This document shows, piece after piece, positions 46,446 through 55,765 of a stretch of DNA of 64,000 bases. The stretch comes from Paraburkholderia sp. BL23I1N1 (lineage in GTDB: Bacteria; Pseudomonadota; Gammaproteobacteria; Burkholderiales; Burkholderiaceae). The notes beneath the pieces are model-generated. The model was given only the letters and a program-made list of their open reading frames with translations. It was not told the origin of the DNA and ran no database searches. The DNA is taken from NCBI RefSeq assembly GCF_003610295.1, contig NZ_RAPV01000001.1:2108001-2172000 (forward strand), given 5' to 3'. A program made the translations under genes and the position numbers. How positions within the stretch are numbered: position 1 is the stretch's first letter; every line of letters begins with the position of its first letter.

Positions 46446-48017
46446 TCACTGCCGTCCGTACGTGTCGTCAAAGCGCACGATATCGTCTTCGCCGAGATAC
46501 GAACCCGACTGCACCTCGATCATTTCGAGCGGCATCTTGCCCGGGTTCTCGAGGCGGTGGGTGACGCCCAGCGGAATATAAGCCGACTCGTTTTCGGAGA
46601 CGATGAAGCGCTCTTCACCTCGCGTGACAAGCGCGGTGCCGCGCACGACGATCCAGTGTTCCGCTCGGTGATGATGCATTTGCAGCGAGAGCCGCGCGCC
46701 CGGTTTCACAACAATGCGTTTCACCTGGAAACGCTCGCCGGTGTCGACGGAATCGTAATTGCCCCACGGGCGATGCACCTTGCGATGGTTGGCCGCTTCC
46801 AGCCCGCCATCGTTACGAATCCGCCCGACAATCTTCTTGACGTCCTGTACGCGCGACTTGTCCGCGACCAGAATCGCATCGGCCGTTTCGACCACCACGA
46901 GATCCTGCGTGCCGACGCAGGCAATCAGGCGTCCTTCCGAATGCGCGAAGGTCGACGACGCTCCTTCGAACATCACGCGGCCGCGGCCCACGTTCTGATC
47001 GGCGTCTTTCTCCGAGATATCCCAGATCGCGTCCCACGAGCCCACGTCCGACCAGCCCGCTTGCAGCGGCACGACCACGCCGGATGCGGCGCTCTGATCG
47101 TTGCCCAGTTTCTCCATCACCGCGTAGTCGATCGAATTCGACGGTGAGGCGCTGAACGCGTCGCGTTGCAGACGGAAAAAATCGCCGTCTGCTTTGCCGC
47201 CTGCGAACGCCGCTTCGCAGGCTTCGTAAATCGCCGGCTGAAAGTGGCGGATCGCCTTTAGCCAGGTCGAGGCGCGCACGATGAAAATGCCGCTGTTCCA
47301 CCAGTATTCCTGCGACGCGATATAACGCTGCGCCAACTCCAGATGCGGCTTTTCGACGAAGCGGTCGAGCTTGTGCGCGCCGATCTTATCGGCTGCATCG
47401 GCGTCGGTATTGGTGTCAGTATCGGTCGAGCGAGCGTCGTTAGGCATGCCAAGCGCCGCGCCGATGCGAATGTAGCCATAGCCCGTTTCCGCACGCGTCG
47501 GCACGATGCCCATCGTTACGATATGGCCGGCGGCCGCATGTTGTACGCCCGCGGCCACTGCCGCGTGAAAACCGTCGATGTCGGTCACCGCGTGATCGGC
47601 GGGCATCACGACCATGATGCCGTCCTCGTCCTGCGCGGCGATCGACAGGGCGGCCACCGTCAGTGCCGGCGCGGTGTCGCGTCCGGCGGGTTCCAGAATC
47701 AGCCGGGTCGGTTTGCCGCTCGTGCGCAATTGCTCGGCGGTGGTGAAGCGCTGTTCTTCGTTGGCCACCACGACGAGTTGCCCGGCGAGCGGATGACCGG
47801 CCTCGAGTCCGTCGAGCCGGCGGGTGGTCGATTGCAGCAGCGAGTCGTCGCCGAGCAGGCCAATCAGTTGTTTCGGGTGCTGTTCGCGCGACATCGGCCA
47901 TAACCGTGTGCCGGAGCCGCCCGCCAGAATCACGGGATGAACCTTGAGCTTGACGTTAGGGGACATAGCTTGCGTGGACCGGGTGTCGGCGGGCGTGGCC
48001 GTAACCGGAGCTGTCAT
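46446..48017 (-). CDS. bceA: Mannose-1-phosphate guanylyltransferase / mannose-6-phosphate isomerase
   Basis: A 523-residue type-II bifunctional enzyme. The N-terminal guanylyltransferase domain has VILAGGSGTRLWPMSREQHPK and the FVEKP motif. The C-terminal cupin-like isomerase part has RPWGNYDSVDTGERFQVKRI and LQMHHHRAEHWIVVRGTA with the metal-binding His and Glu residues. It makes GDP-mannose, the donor for mannose and, through GDP-mannose 4,6-dehydratase, for GDP-rhamnose. An Asp/Thr-rich insert (STDTDTNTDADAADKIG) lies between the conserved blocks. GAGGAG precedes the ATG. It faces away from bceB across a 656-bp A/T-rich gap. Confidence 0.95.
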   Translation of the reverse strand: MTAPVTATPADTRSTQAMSPNVKLKVHPVILAGGSGTRLWPMSREQHPKQLIGLLGDDSLLQSTTRRLDGLEAGHPLAGQLVVVANEEQRFTTAEQLRTSGKPTRLILEPAGRDTAPALTVAALSIAAQDEDGIMVVMPADHAVTDIDGFHAAVAAGVQHAAAGHIVTMGIVPTRAETGYGYIRIGAALGMPNDARSTDTDTNTDADAADKIGAHKLDRFVEKPHLELAQRYIASQEYWWNSGIFIVRASTWLKAIRHFQPAIYEACEAAFAGGKADGDFFRLQRDAFSASPSNSIDYAVMEKLGNDQSAASGVVVPLQAGWSDVGSWDAIWDISEKDADQNVGRGRVMFEGASSTFAHSEGRLIACVGTQDLVVVETADAILVADKSRVQDVKKIVGRIRNDGGLEAANHRKVHRPWGNYDSVDTGERFQVKRIVVKPGARLSLQMHHHRAEHWIVVRGTALVTRGEERFIVSENESAYIPLGVTHRLENPGKMPLEMIEVQSGSYLGEDDIVRFDDTYGRQ

Positions 48018-48060
48018 GATGGACTCCTCGAGGCTGGGTGAATGCGTCGAGTTTTATCAT

Positions 48061-48420
48061 GAAGTCTGGAATCAATAAAAGCGCGTTAAATAGAAACTAT
48101 ATAAAACGGATAATAAAATTTGCCGCTTCGTGAAGGAAAAATGTCCGAACAATTTTTTAAAAAGAAAAATTACCTGAAAAAAATAATGGGCAATTTTTTT
48201 GCCCGCGGAAACAAAGAAAAATGAAGGTGAAAAGTAAGGCGTAAGATTCGTAGGAAAACAGACAGATTGGCTCTGTACGGCCTTCAAAAGGGCGAAAGAA
48301 GGGCCTTTCAAGCGAAAAATCGGTAACAATTGCCGTGCAAAATTCAGAAAAAATATCGAAAAAATGACCGATACAATTTGAGATATTTTGCTGTCTTGCA
48401 GTCCGAATTTTAATGCCGCC
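48061..48420. promoter_or_regulatory. A/T-rich regulatory segment between bceA and bceB
   Basis: I counted 130 G+C in 360 bases (36%), far below the flanking genes. The segment has long A and T tracts, a small hairpin GGGCAA/TTGCCC (48188-48204) and the near-repeats CTTCAAAAGGGCG and CTTTCAAGCG. It should carry the promoters of both divergent units. Such a segment would be a natural target for H-NS-like proteins. The leftward 126-codon frame across it is Phe/Lys-rich, as expected from A/T-rich noncoding DNA. Confidence 0.7.
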
Positions 48421-48460
48421 TTATCTATACCTGTACAAGGGTAATCACTCATTCCGATAC

Positions 48461-48517
48461 CTGCTTTCCGAATCGTCCCGAGTCGTCGATTCAGGATTTT
48501 TTTATTCCGGAAAGCAG
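48461..48517 (+). promoter_or_regulatory. Leader hairpin upstream of bceB
   Basis: CTGCTTTCCG (48461-48470) pairs perfectly with CGGAAAGCAG (48508-48517); one bulged base would add AAT/ATT. The right arm contains GGAAAG, the ribosome-binding site of the following 53-codon ORF. A competing stem, GAATCG (48470-48475) with CGATTC (48487-48492), is followed four bases later by seven T residues and would resemble a terminator. The two stems cannot form together. This fits attenuation or translation control, but no ligand or protein is known. Confidence 0.5.
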
Positions 48518-48518
48518 C

Positions 48519-48680
48519 ATGGCAATTAGCACGGGTTCAATCAGTTTCGCGTCGCGCGTGTATTCGGCAGGCGCGGATACCGGCGTTGTTCCCGGGCGGC
48601 CGGACTCGATGAGTGTGACGGAAATTCAACCAACCAACGGATGGCACTTGACTGACGAACTGAGGGGCAGCGCATGCTGA
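48519..48680 (+). CDS. Possible 53-residue leader ORF coupled to bceB
   Basis: An ATG at 48519 with GGAAAG at good spacing opens a 53-codon frame (MAISTGSISFASRVYSAG... ending DELRGSAC). It stops at TGA 48678-48680, overlapping the bceB ATG within ATGCTGA. About 63% of third positions are G or C, less than in the flanking genes, so coding evidence is moderate. It has no recognised domain. It could be a leader peptide that couples translation into bceB, or a chance frame. Confidence 0.4.
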   Translation: MAISTGSISFASRVYSAGADTGVVPGRPDSMSVTEIQPTNGWHLTDELRGSAC

Positions 48681-50071
48681 GCGTTCTATCGAGAATCATC
48701 GACATCGCCATGGTCGCGCTCGGCGCCGCTATTGCGACGGCCGTGCACAGCGGGAAATTGGTGTGGCTGGACGACGTCCAAAGCGTATCGCTCGCGTTCG
48801 ACTGCCTGCTCGTGGTGGTGTTCTTCCCCGCGCTGGGGATCTATCAGTCGTGGCGCGGCAAGCCGCTCTATGACCTGCTGTGCCGCGTCGCGGGCGGCTG
48901 GCTGATCGTGGAGGTCACGGGCGTGCTGATCAGCTTCAGCCTGCACCGCTCGGACAGCCTGTCGCGTTTGTGGCTCGTGTACTGGGCGATCGCGACGATC
49001 GCACTGCTGATCGTCACCAAGGTGATCGTCTATTCGATCCTGCGCGGACTGCGTCGCGAAGGCTTCAATCAGCGCGCGGTGGCGATCGTGGGCGGCGCGC
49101 CGTATGGGCGCTTCCTGATCGAACAGATGCGCAGCCGCCCGGAAGCGGGCTTCAGCCCCGTCGTGGTGTTCGACGAGGAAGGCACGATCAATCCTTATGA
49201 GGACCCCGAAGCGAGCGATTCGATCGAAGGCGTACCGGTCGAGCGCGATTACGCGCGGATGCTTCAACTGGTGCGTCAGCGCGCGATTCGTGAACTTTGG
49301 CTCGCGCTGCCGATCTCGAAAGAGAAGGCGATCCATCGCTTCGTGATGGACCTGAAGAACGACTTCGTGAACATCCGTTTCATTCCGGACGTGCGCAGCC
49401 TCACGCTCTTCAATCAGCCGATGGTCGACCTGCTCGGCGTGCCGGCGATCAACCTGGCCGCTTCGCCGATCACCGACCTGCGTGTGCTGCCCAAACGCAT
49501 TTTCGACCGCCTGTTCGCGCTGGCCGCATTGACCGCGCTGGCGCCGGTGATGCTGGTGATCGCGGTGATGGTGAAGCTGAGCTCGCCAGGCCCGGTGTTT
49601 TTCCGGCAGAAGCGCAAAGGCATCGACGGCAACCAGTTCGAGATCTACAAGTTTCGCTCGATGAAGATGCACAAGGAAGAGTCCGGCAAGATCACTCAGG
49701 CCACGCGGCGCGATCCACGCATTACCGCGGTCGGCGCGTTCCTGCGGCGCACCAGCCTCGACGAATTGCCGCAATTCATCAACGTGCTGCGCGGCGAGAT
49801 GTCCGTAGTCGGCCCGCGTCCGCATGCGCTCGAACACGACGACATCTACAAGGATCTGGTGAAGGGCTACATGCACCGTTACCGGATCAAGCCGGGCATC
49901 ACCGGGTGGGCACAGATCAACGGCTATCGCGGCGAAACCGATCGCATCGAAAAGATGATGGGCCGCGTCAAGCTCGATCTGTACTACATGCAGCACTGGA
50001 CCTTCTGGCTCGACATCAAGATCGTCGTGCTGACGCTGTGGAAGGGCTTTGTGGGCAGCAACGCTTATTGA
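48674..50071 (+). CDS. bceB: Undecaprenyl-phosphate glucose-1-phosphate transferase
   Basis: A 465-residue polyisoprenyl-phosphate hexose-1-phosphate transferase of the WcaJ type. About four N-terminal membrane helices are followed by a Rossmann-like domain ([18 protein letters not shown]) and the catalytic C-terminal domain. That domain has [69 protein letters not shown] and [15 protein letters not shown]. It puts the first sugar (glucose, as in cepacian) on the lipid carrier at the inner membrane. It is first of the rightward bce operon. Confidence 0.94.
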   Translation: MLSVLSRIIDIAMVALGAAIATAVHSGKLVWLDDVQSVSLAFDCLLVVVFFPALGIYQSWRGKPLYDLLCRVAGGWLIVEVTGVLISFSLHRSDSLSRLWLVYWAIATIALLIVTKVIVYSILRGLRREGFNQRAVAIVGGAPYGRFLIEQMRSRPEAGFSPVVVFDEEGTINPYEDPEASDSIEGVPVERDYARMLQLVRQRAIRELWLALPISKEKAIHRFVMDLKNDFVNIRFIPDVRSLTLFNQPMVDLLGVPAINLAASPITDLRVLPKRIFDRLFALAALTALAPVMLVIAVMVKLSSPGPVFFRQKRKGIDGNQFEIYKFRSMKMHKEESGKITQATRRDPRITAVGAFLRRTSLDELPQFINVLRGEMSVVGPRPHALEHDDIYKDLVKGYMHRYRIKPGITGWAQINGYRGETDRIEKMMGRVKLDLYYMQHWTFWLDIKIVVLTLWKGFVGSNAY

Positions 50072-50161
50072 GCGGCTGATTGACCGTTTATCGAGCCGCG
50101 GCCATGCAATGCATCGCGTGACCGCACTCCCGAATCAACTCCATTCTCCGAGGTGTAACAC

Positions 50162-51616
50162 ATGAACCTGACGATCATCGGTAGTGGCTACGTAGGCCTC
50201 GTGACGGGCGCTTGTCTGGCCGACATCGGCCACGACGTGTTCTGTCTCGACGTCGATCAGCGCAAGATCGACGTGCTCAACAACGGCGGCGTGCCGATCC
50301 ATGAACCGGGTCTGCAGGAGATCATCGCGCGCAATCGCAAGGCGGGCCGCCTGAAGTTCTCGACCGACATCGAAGCCGCGGTCGCGCACGGCGACATCCA
50401 GTTCATCGCCGTGGGCACGCCGTCCGACGAGGACGGTTCCGCCGATCTGCAATATGTGCTCGCCGCCGCGCGCAACATCGGCCGCCATATGACGGGCTTC
50501 AAGGTGATCGTCGACAAATCGACGGTGCCGGTCGGCACGGCTTCGCGCGTGCGCGAAGTAATTGCCGAGGAACTGGCCGCGCGCAACGCGAGCCACATGT
50601 TCTCCGTGGTGTCGAATCCGGAGTTCCTGAAAGAAGGCGCGGCCGTGGAAGATTTCACGCGGCCCGACCGCATCGTGCTCGGCTGCGATGAAGATGTGCC
50701 GGGCGAAAAGGCGCGGGAACTAATGAAGCGCCTCTACGCGCCGTTCAACCGCAATCGCGAACGCACGCTGTACATGGACGTGCGTTCGGCCGAGTTCACC
50801 AAGTACGCGGCCAATGCGATGCTCGCCACGCGCATCTCGTACATGAACGAGCTCGCGAACCTGGCCGACCGCGTCGGCGCGGATATCGAAGCGGTGCGCC
50901 GCGGCATCGGTTCCGATCCGCGCATTGGCTACGACTTCCTGTATGCCGGTTGCGGCTACGGCGGCTCGTGCTTCCCGAAAGACGTGCAGGCCCTGATTCG
51001 CACGGCGGCCGATCACAAAGCCAACCTGCGCATTCTCGAAGCGGTGGAAGCCGTCAACGACACGCAGAAAAAGATCCTTGCGCACAAGATCGTCGATCGT
51101 CTGGGCGAAGACTTGTCGGATCGCACCTTCGGCGTCTGGGGCCTCGCGTTCAAGCCGAACACGGACGACATGCGCGAAGCGCCGAGCCGTCCGCTGATTG
51201 CCGAACTGCTGCGCCGCGGCGCGCGCGTGAAGGCCTACGACCCGGTTGCGATCGACGAATCGAAGCGCGTGTTCGCACTCGATCTGAAGGACGTGCCGCA
51301 ACAGCACGCGCGGCTCTCGTTCGTGAACGAGGAAATGGACGCGGCCGAGGGCGCCGATGCACTCGTGATCCTCACCGAATGGAAGGTCTTCAAGAGTCCG
51401 GATTTCGCCTCGCTCAAGGAGAGCCTCGACACGCCGCTGATTTTCGACGGCCGCAATCTGTACGAACCGGACGTGCTGCTCGAACTCGGTATCGAGTATC
51501 ACGCGATCGGCCGTCAGCACGCGCTGCGCAATGCGCCTGCAAAGGTCGGCGCGAACGGCGTGCAGATGGCAGCCCGTCCGAGCCACTCGACCGACGCGGT
51601 CGAAGCTGGCCAATAA
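50162..51616 (+). CDS. bceC: UDP-glucose 6-dehydrogenase
   Basis: A 484-residue UGD. The NAD motif is [23 protein letters not shown], the catalytic Cys270 is in [13 protein letters not shown], and Lys in the [20 protein letters not shown] block binds substrate. It oxidises UDP-glucose to UDP-glucuronate, the source of glucuronic acid in cepacian. The last 35 or so residues form an extended polar tail beyond the core. It is 90 bp after bceB, with GAGGTG before the ATG. Confidence 0.96.
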   Translation: MNLTIIGSGYVGLVTGACLADIGHDVFCLDVDQRKIDVLNNGGVPIHEPGLQEIIARNRKAGRLKFSTDIEAAVAHGDIQFIAVGTPSDEDGSADLQYVLAAARNIGRHMTGFKVIVDKSTVPVGTASRVREVIAEELAARNASHMFSVVSNPEFLKEGAAVEDFTRPDRIVLGCDEDVPGEKARELMKRLYAPFNRNRERTLYMDVRSAEFTKYAANAMLATRISYMNELANLADRVGADIEAVRRGIGSDPRIGYDFLYAGCGYGGSCFPKDVQALIRTAADHKANLRILEAVEAVNDTQKKILAHKIVDRLGEDLSDRTFGVWGLAFKPNTDDMREAPSRPLIAELLRRGARVKAYDPVAIDESKRVFALDLKDVPQQHARLSFVNEEMDAAEGADALVILTEWKVFKSPDFASLKESLDTPLIFDGRNLYEPDVLLELGIEYHAIGRQHALRNAPAKVGANGVQMAARPSHSTDAVEAGQ

Positions 51617-51688
51617 GCCGGCCAATAAGTTGGTCAACTAGTTGCTCAACAAGCCGCCGTGCCGCTACGCCTCTTTAAGGAGCCTGCC

Positions 51689-52144
51689 ATGTTCGCCAAT
51701 GTTCTGATCGTCTGCCACGCCAACGTGTGCCGTTCGCCCGCTGCCGAAATGCTGTTCAGGACCCGGCAGCGCGCAGCGTCGCGCTCGTCCTCAGCGCCGA
51801 TCGCGTTTCATTCGGCGGGCCTGCGGGCCGCGAACGGCCACGCTATGGACCCGGTGATGCGGCGCCTGCTCGACGAGCAGGGCGTCGCTTCTGGTATCCA
51901 CTATTCGCGGCGCCTCGACCGCAGGCTCGTGCGCGAGGCCGACCTCGTGCTCGTCAGCGAGCGCGCGCAGGTGGGCGCGGTCGAAGCGTTCGATCCGGCT
52001 TCGCGCGGCAAGGTTTATCCGCTCGGCAAGTGGGAAGACGACTCCGACGTCGCCGACCCGCACGGTGGCGCGGAAGCCGACTATAGAGAGAGTCTCGTGC
52101 TCATCGAACATCTGGTCATGGGATGGCTGAAGAAAATATGCTGA
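51689..52144 (+). CDS. bceD: Low-molecular-weight protein tyrosine phosphatase
   Basis: A 151-residue LMW-PTP. Start ATG 51689 follows AAGGAG. The CX5R loop is VCHANVCRSPAAE (nucleophile Cys9, Arg15), and the general-acid Asp is in VADPHGGAEADY. It should remove phosphate from the Tyr-rich tail of BceF and so tune polymer assembly and chain length. Its stop overlaps the bceE start. Confidence 0.94.
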   Translation: MFANVLIVCHANVCRSPAAEMLFRTRQRAASRSSSAPIAFHSAGLRAANGHAMDPVMRRLLDEQGVASGIHYSRRLDRRLVREADLVLVSERAQVGAVEAFDPASRGKVYPLGKWEDDSDVADPHGGAEADYRESLVLIEHLVMGWLKKIC

Positions 52145-53358
52145 TGAAAAAACGCACTGCACACACCTACGCGAATTTCAATCCGAAATTCGCCGCTACG
52201 CTTTTGCTAACGTCCTTTCTGTCGGCCTGCGTTACCGCACCTGGCAATTACCTCGACACGTCCCGTCTGAAAGACGACGGCCAGCACCAGAGTCAGCAGG
52301 CTAACGAAACCTATCCGGTCCATCTGATCGACGGCCCGCTGGTGGCGGCGCAAGCGCAGGCGCAAGCCAATGCCGCGCAGCAGGCGCTGCCGGTTTCGCG
52401 TTACAGCGATCCGTCGCAGTACGTGTACCGGCTTTCGCCGCAGGACATTCTCGGCATCACCGTGTGGGACCACCCTGAATTGACCACGCCGCAGGGCAGC
52501 ACGCTGTCCGCGGGCGGCAACACCACGCAGTCGGTCGGCGGCGCCCTGCAGCAGCCGTATACCGCCGCGCTGCCGGGCCAGGCCGATCCGTACGGCCAGA
52601 CCGTTGCCGCCGACGGCACGATCTTTTTCCCGTTCGTCGGCCGCATCAAGGCCGCGGGCAAAACCGTGGGCGAGTTGCGCGATCAGTTGAGCGCCGGCCT
52701 CGTGCGCTACATCCGCAATCCGCAGGTCGACGTGCGCGTGCTGTCGTACCGCGGCCAGAAAGTGCAGGTGACCGGCGACGTGAAGACGCCGGGCCCGCTC
52801 GCCATCAGCGACGTGCCGCTCACGCTGGTCGACGCGATCACGCGTTCGGGCGGCACGAATACCGACGCCGACATCCAGCGCGTGCGCCTCACGCGCAACA
52901 ACAAGCTGTACGTGCTCGACGCCAACCGCATGCTCGACCAGGGCGACACCACGCAGAACGTGATGCTGCAAAACGGCGACGTGATCAACATCCCGGATCA
53001 CAGCGATAGCCGTGTGTTCATCATGGGCGAGGTGAAAACGCCGATCCAGATGCCGATGTTGAAGGGCCGTCTGACGATCGCCGACGCGCTCACGAACGCG
53101 GGCGGCATTCTCGACACCGACGCCAACCCGCGCCAGATATTCGTGATGCGCGGCATGCGCGAGCATCCGACCACGCCGGACGTGTACCGCCTCGACATGA
53201 CGCAGCCCGACGCGATCATGCTGTCGTCCCAGTTCCAGTTGCAGCCGATGGACGTCGTGTATGTGGGCACCGCTGCTTCGACCACGTTCAACCGTGTGTT
53301 GCAGCAGGTTCTGCCGACCATACAGACGCTGTTCTACCTGAAGCAGTTGACGAAATAA
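52138..53358 (+). CDS. bceE: Outer-membrane polysaccharide export lipoprotein
   Basis: A roughly 406-residue Wza-type channel. A signal region (KFAATLLLTSFLSACVTAPG) ends in the lipobox LSAC. A Poly_export domain follows (YRLSPQDILGITVWDHPELT, then DGTIFFPFVGRI). SLBB domains come next (VQVTGDVKTPGPLAISDVPL, and VFIMGEVKTPIQMPMLKG). A C-terminal helix ends FNRVLQQVLPTIQTLFYLKQL. ATG 52138 or 52144 are both possible starts; both overlap the bceD stop. Confidence 0.94.
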   Translation: MLMKKRTAHTYANFNPKFAATLLLTSFLSACVTAPGNYLDTSRLKDDGQHQSQQANETYPVHLIDGPLVAAQAQAQANAAQQALPVSRYSDPSQYVYRLSPQDILGITVWDHPELTTPQGSTLSAGGNTTQSVGGALQQPYTAALPGQADPYGQTVAADGTIFFPFVGRIKAAGKTVGELRDQLSAGLVRYIRNPQVDVRVLSYRGQKVQVTGDVKTPGPLAISDVPLTLVDAITRSGGTNTDADIQRVRLTRNNKLYVLDANRMLDQGDTTQNVMLQNGDVINIPDHSDSRVFIMGEVKTPIQMPMLKGRLTIADALTNAGGILDTDANPRQIFVMRGMREHPTTPDVYRLDMTQPDAIMLSSQFQLQPMDVVYVGTAASTTFNRVLQQVLPTIQTLFYLKQLTK

Positions 53359-53483
53359 CCGTCTAGGCCCGCGTCGCTCCTGGAGCGGCGCGGGACCGAA
53401 GCAACCGCCCGGGCGCATGTCAGAAGCACGCACCCAGGCACACGCTGAAGCCCACGCCGAAGCAACCGAAACGGGATCGAATT

Positions 53484-55706
53484 GTGAGCAATCAAATCTC
53501 TCCACACATGGCCGGTCCGATCAAGACCGAAGAAGAGGACGTCGTCCTCGGGCAACTGGTGCAGGTGATCCTCGACGACATCTGGTGGCTGATCTCGATC
53601 GCCGCCGTGATCGTCGCACTGGCCGCCGCGTACTGTTTCCTCGCCAAGCCGATCTATTCGGCCGATGCGCACGTGCGGGTCGAGCAGTCCGACAACACCT
53701 CGCAGGCGCTCACGCAAACGCAGACGGGCGCGGCGATTACCACCGGCTCGACGTCGCTGCCGACTGACGCCGAAATCGAAATCATCAAAAGCCGCGGCGT
53801 AGTCGGCCCGGTGGTCCAGCAACTGAAGCTGAACTTCAGCGTCGTGCCGAAGACGTTCCCGCTGCTCGGCAGCATCGCCGCGCACATGGCCACGCCGGGC
53901 CAGCCGGCGCGGCCGTGGCTGGGTCTGTCGTCCTACGCCTGGGGCGGTGAAGATGCCGAGGTCGATTCGATCGACGTGGTGCCCGCGCTGGAAGGCGAAA
54001 AGCTCACGATGAAGGTGCAGGATGACCAGCACTACGAACTGTACGCAAAGAACGGTTCGCTGCTGCTGCGCGGCCAGGTCGGCCAGCAGGAGCAGGGCGG
54101 CGGCGTGACGATTCTCGTCAGCAAGCTGGTGGCGCGCCCGGGTGAAGAGTTCACCGTGACGCGGTTTAACGACCTTGACGCGATCACCGCGTTCCAGTCG
54201 GCCATCACCGTGCAGGAGCAGGGCAAGCAAACCGGCGTGATCCAGATCTCGCTGGAAGACAAGAGCCCTGAGCACGCCGCGCTGGTGGCCAATGCGCTCG
54301 CGCAGTCGTATGTGCGTCAGCACGTGTCGAACAAGCAGGTCGACGCAAGCAAGATGCTCGACTTCCTGAAGAGCGAAGAGCCGCGCCTGAAGTCCGATCT
54401 CGAACGCGCCGAAGCCGCGTTGACCGCGTATCAGCGCCAGTCCGGCTCGATCAACGCGAGCGACGAAGCCAAGGTCTACCTCGAAGGCAGCGTGCAGTAC
54501 GAGCAGCAGATCGCCGGTTTGCGTCTGCAGATGGCGCAGTTGACCGAGCGTTATGGCGACGACCATCCGATGCTCGTGGCCGCGCGCCAGCAGATGGCCG
54601 AACTGGAGGCGCAACGCGCCAAATACGCCGACCGCTTCCGCGATCTGCCGGCCACTGAAGTGAAGGCCGTGCAGTTGCAACGCGACGCGAAGGTGGCGGA
54701 AGACATCTACGTGCTGCTGCTCAACCGCGTGCAGGAGTTGTCGGTGCAGAAGGCCGGTACCGGCGGCAACGTGCATATCGTCGACCAGGCGATGCGCCCG
54801 GGTGCGCCGGTCAAGCCGAAGAAGGTGCTGATCCTCTCGGCGGCCGTGATTCTGGGGCTGATCTGCGGCACCGGTTTCGTGTTCCTGCGCCGCAATATGT
54901 TCAAGGGAATCGACGACCCCGACCATATCGAGCGTGCGTTCCATCTGCCGGTGTACGGTCTCGTGCCCTTGAGCGCCGAACAGGCCGTGCTCGAAAGCGC
55001 CTTCCAGCGCGGCGGCGAACGCCTGCGCTCGGTGCTCGCGAATGCGCGGCCGAAGGACGTCACGATCGAAAGCCTGCGCAGCCTGCGCACGTCCATGCAG
55101 TTCACGATGTTGGACGCGAAGAACCGCATCGTCATGCTGACCGGTCCCATGGCCGGCGTCGGCAAGAGCTTCCTGACGGTCAATCTGGCGGTGCTGCTCG
55201 CGAACTCGGGCAAACGCGTGCTAATGATCGACGGCGATATGCGTCGCGGTGTGCTGGAACGCTATGTGGGCGGTGCGCAGGACAACGGTTTGTCGGAATT
55301 GCTGAGCGGGCAGATCTCGCTCGAAGAAGCGATCCGCAGCACGAACGTCGAAAGCCTGAGCTTCATCTCGTGCGGCCGCCGCCCGCCGAATCCGTCGGAA
55401 CTGCTGATGTCGCCGCGTCTGCCGCAATACCTCGACGGCCTCGCCAAGCGCTACGACGTGATCCTGATCGACACGCCGCCGGTACTGGCCGTGACCGATG
55501 CGTCGATCATCGGCGCGTATGCCGGTTCGACCTTCTTCGTGATGCGCTCGGGCGTGCACAACGAAAGCGAAATCGCGGAGGCGTTGAAGCGTCTGCGCGC
55601 AGCCGGCGTGCACGTGCAGGGCGGCATTTTCAACGGGATGCCGGCGCGTTCGCGCGGCGGTTATGCCCGCGGCTATGCAGCGGTCCAGGAATATCTGAGC
55701 GCCTGA
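53484..55706 (+). CDS. bceF: BY-kinase / polysaccharide co-polymerase
   Basis: A 740-residue Wzc-type bacterial tyrosine kinase. Wzz-like N-domain with one membrane helix (IWWLISIAAVIVALAAAYCFL), a long periplasmic coiled part, and a second helix (VLILSAAVILGLICGTGFVF). The cytoplasmic kinase has Walker A GPMAGVGKSFLTVNLA near residue 560, Walker A' LMIDGDMRRG and Walker B VILIDTPPVL. The tail GGYARGYAAVQEYLSA has three Tyr, fewer than in many homologues. It works with BceE and is dephosphorylated by BceD. Start is GTG 53484, or ATG 53508. Confidence 0.94.
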   Translation: MSNQISPHMAGPIKTEEEDVVLGQLVQVILDDIWWLISIAAVIVALAAAYCFLAKPIYSADAHVRVEQSDNTSQALTQTQTGAAITTGSTSLPTDAEIEIIKSRGVVGPVVQQLKLNFSVVPKTFPLLGSIAAHMATPGQPARPWLGLSSYAWGGEDAEVDSIDVVPALEGEKLTMKVQDDQHYELYAKNGSLLLRGQVGQQEQGGGVTILVSKLVARPGEEFTVTRFNDLDAITAFQSAITVQEQGKQTGVIQISLEDKSPEHAALVANALAQSYVRQHVSNKQVDASKMLDFLKSEEPRLKSDLERAEAALTAYQRQSGSINASDEAKVYLEGSVQYEQQIAGLRLQMAQLTERYGDDHPMLVAARQQMAELEAQRAKYADRFRDLPATEVKAVQLQRDAKVAEDIYVLLLNRVQELSVQKAGTGGNVHIVDQAMRPGAPVKPKKVLILSAAVILGLICGTGFVFLRRNMFKGIDDPDHIERAFHLPVYGLVPLSAEQAVLESAFQRGGERLRSVLANARPKDVTIESLRSLRTSMQFTMLDAKNRIVMLTGPMAGVGKSFLTVNLAVLLANSGKRVLMIDGDMRRGVLERYVGGAQDNGLSELLSGQISLEEAIRSTNVESLSFISCGRRPPNPSELLMSPRLPQYLDGLAKRYDVILIDTPPVLAVTDASIIGAYAGSTFFVMRSGVHNESEIAEALKRLRAAGVHVQGGIFNGMPARSRGGYARGYAAVQEYLSA

Positions 55707-55765
55707 GCCACCCGGCTTGAGCCCATTCCGAACCCAGCGCAAACCCGATAAACAAGGACATCACG

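Noticed and set aside
48072..48452. 126-codon leftward frame in the bceA-bceB gap
   Set aside because: It is Phe/Lys/Leu-rich because the DNA is A/T-rich. No ribosome-binding site or family was recognised, and its codon use is unlike any neighbour.
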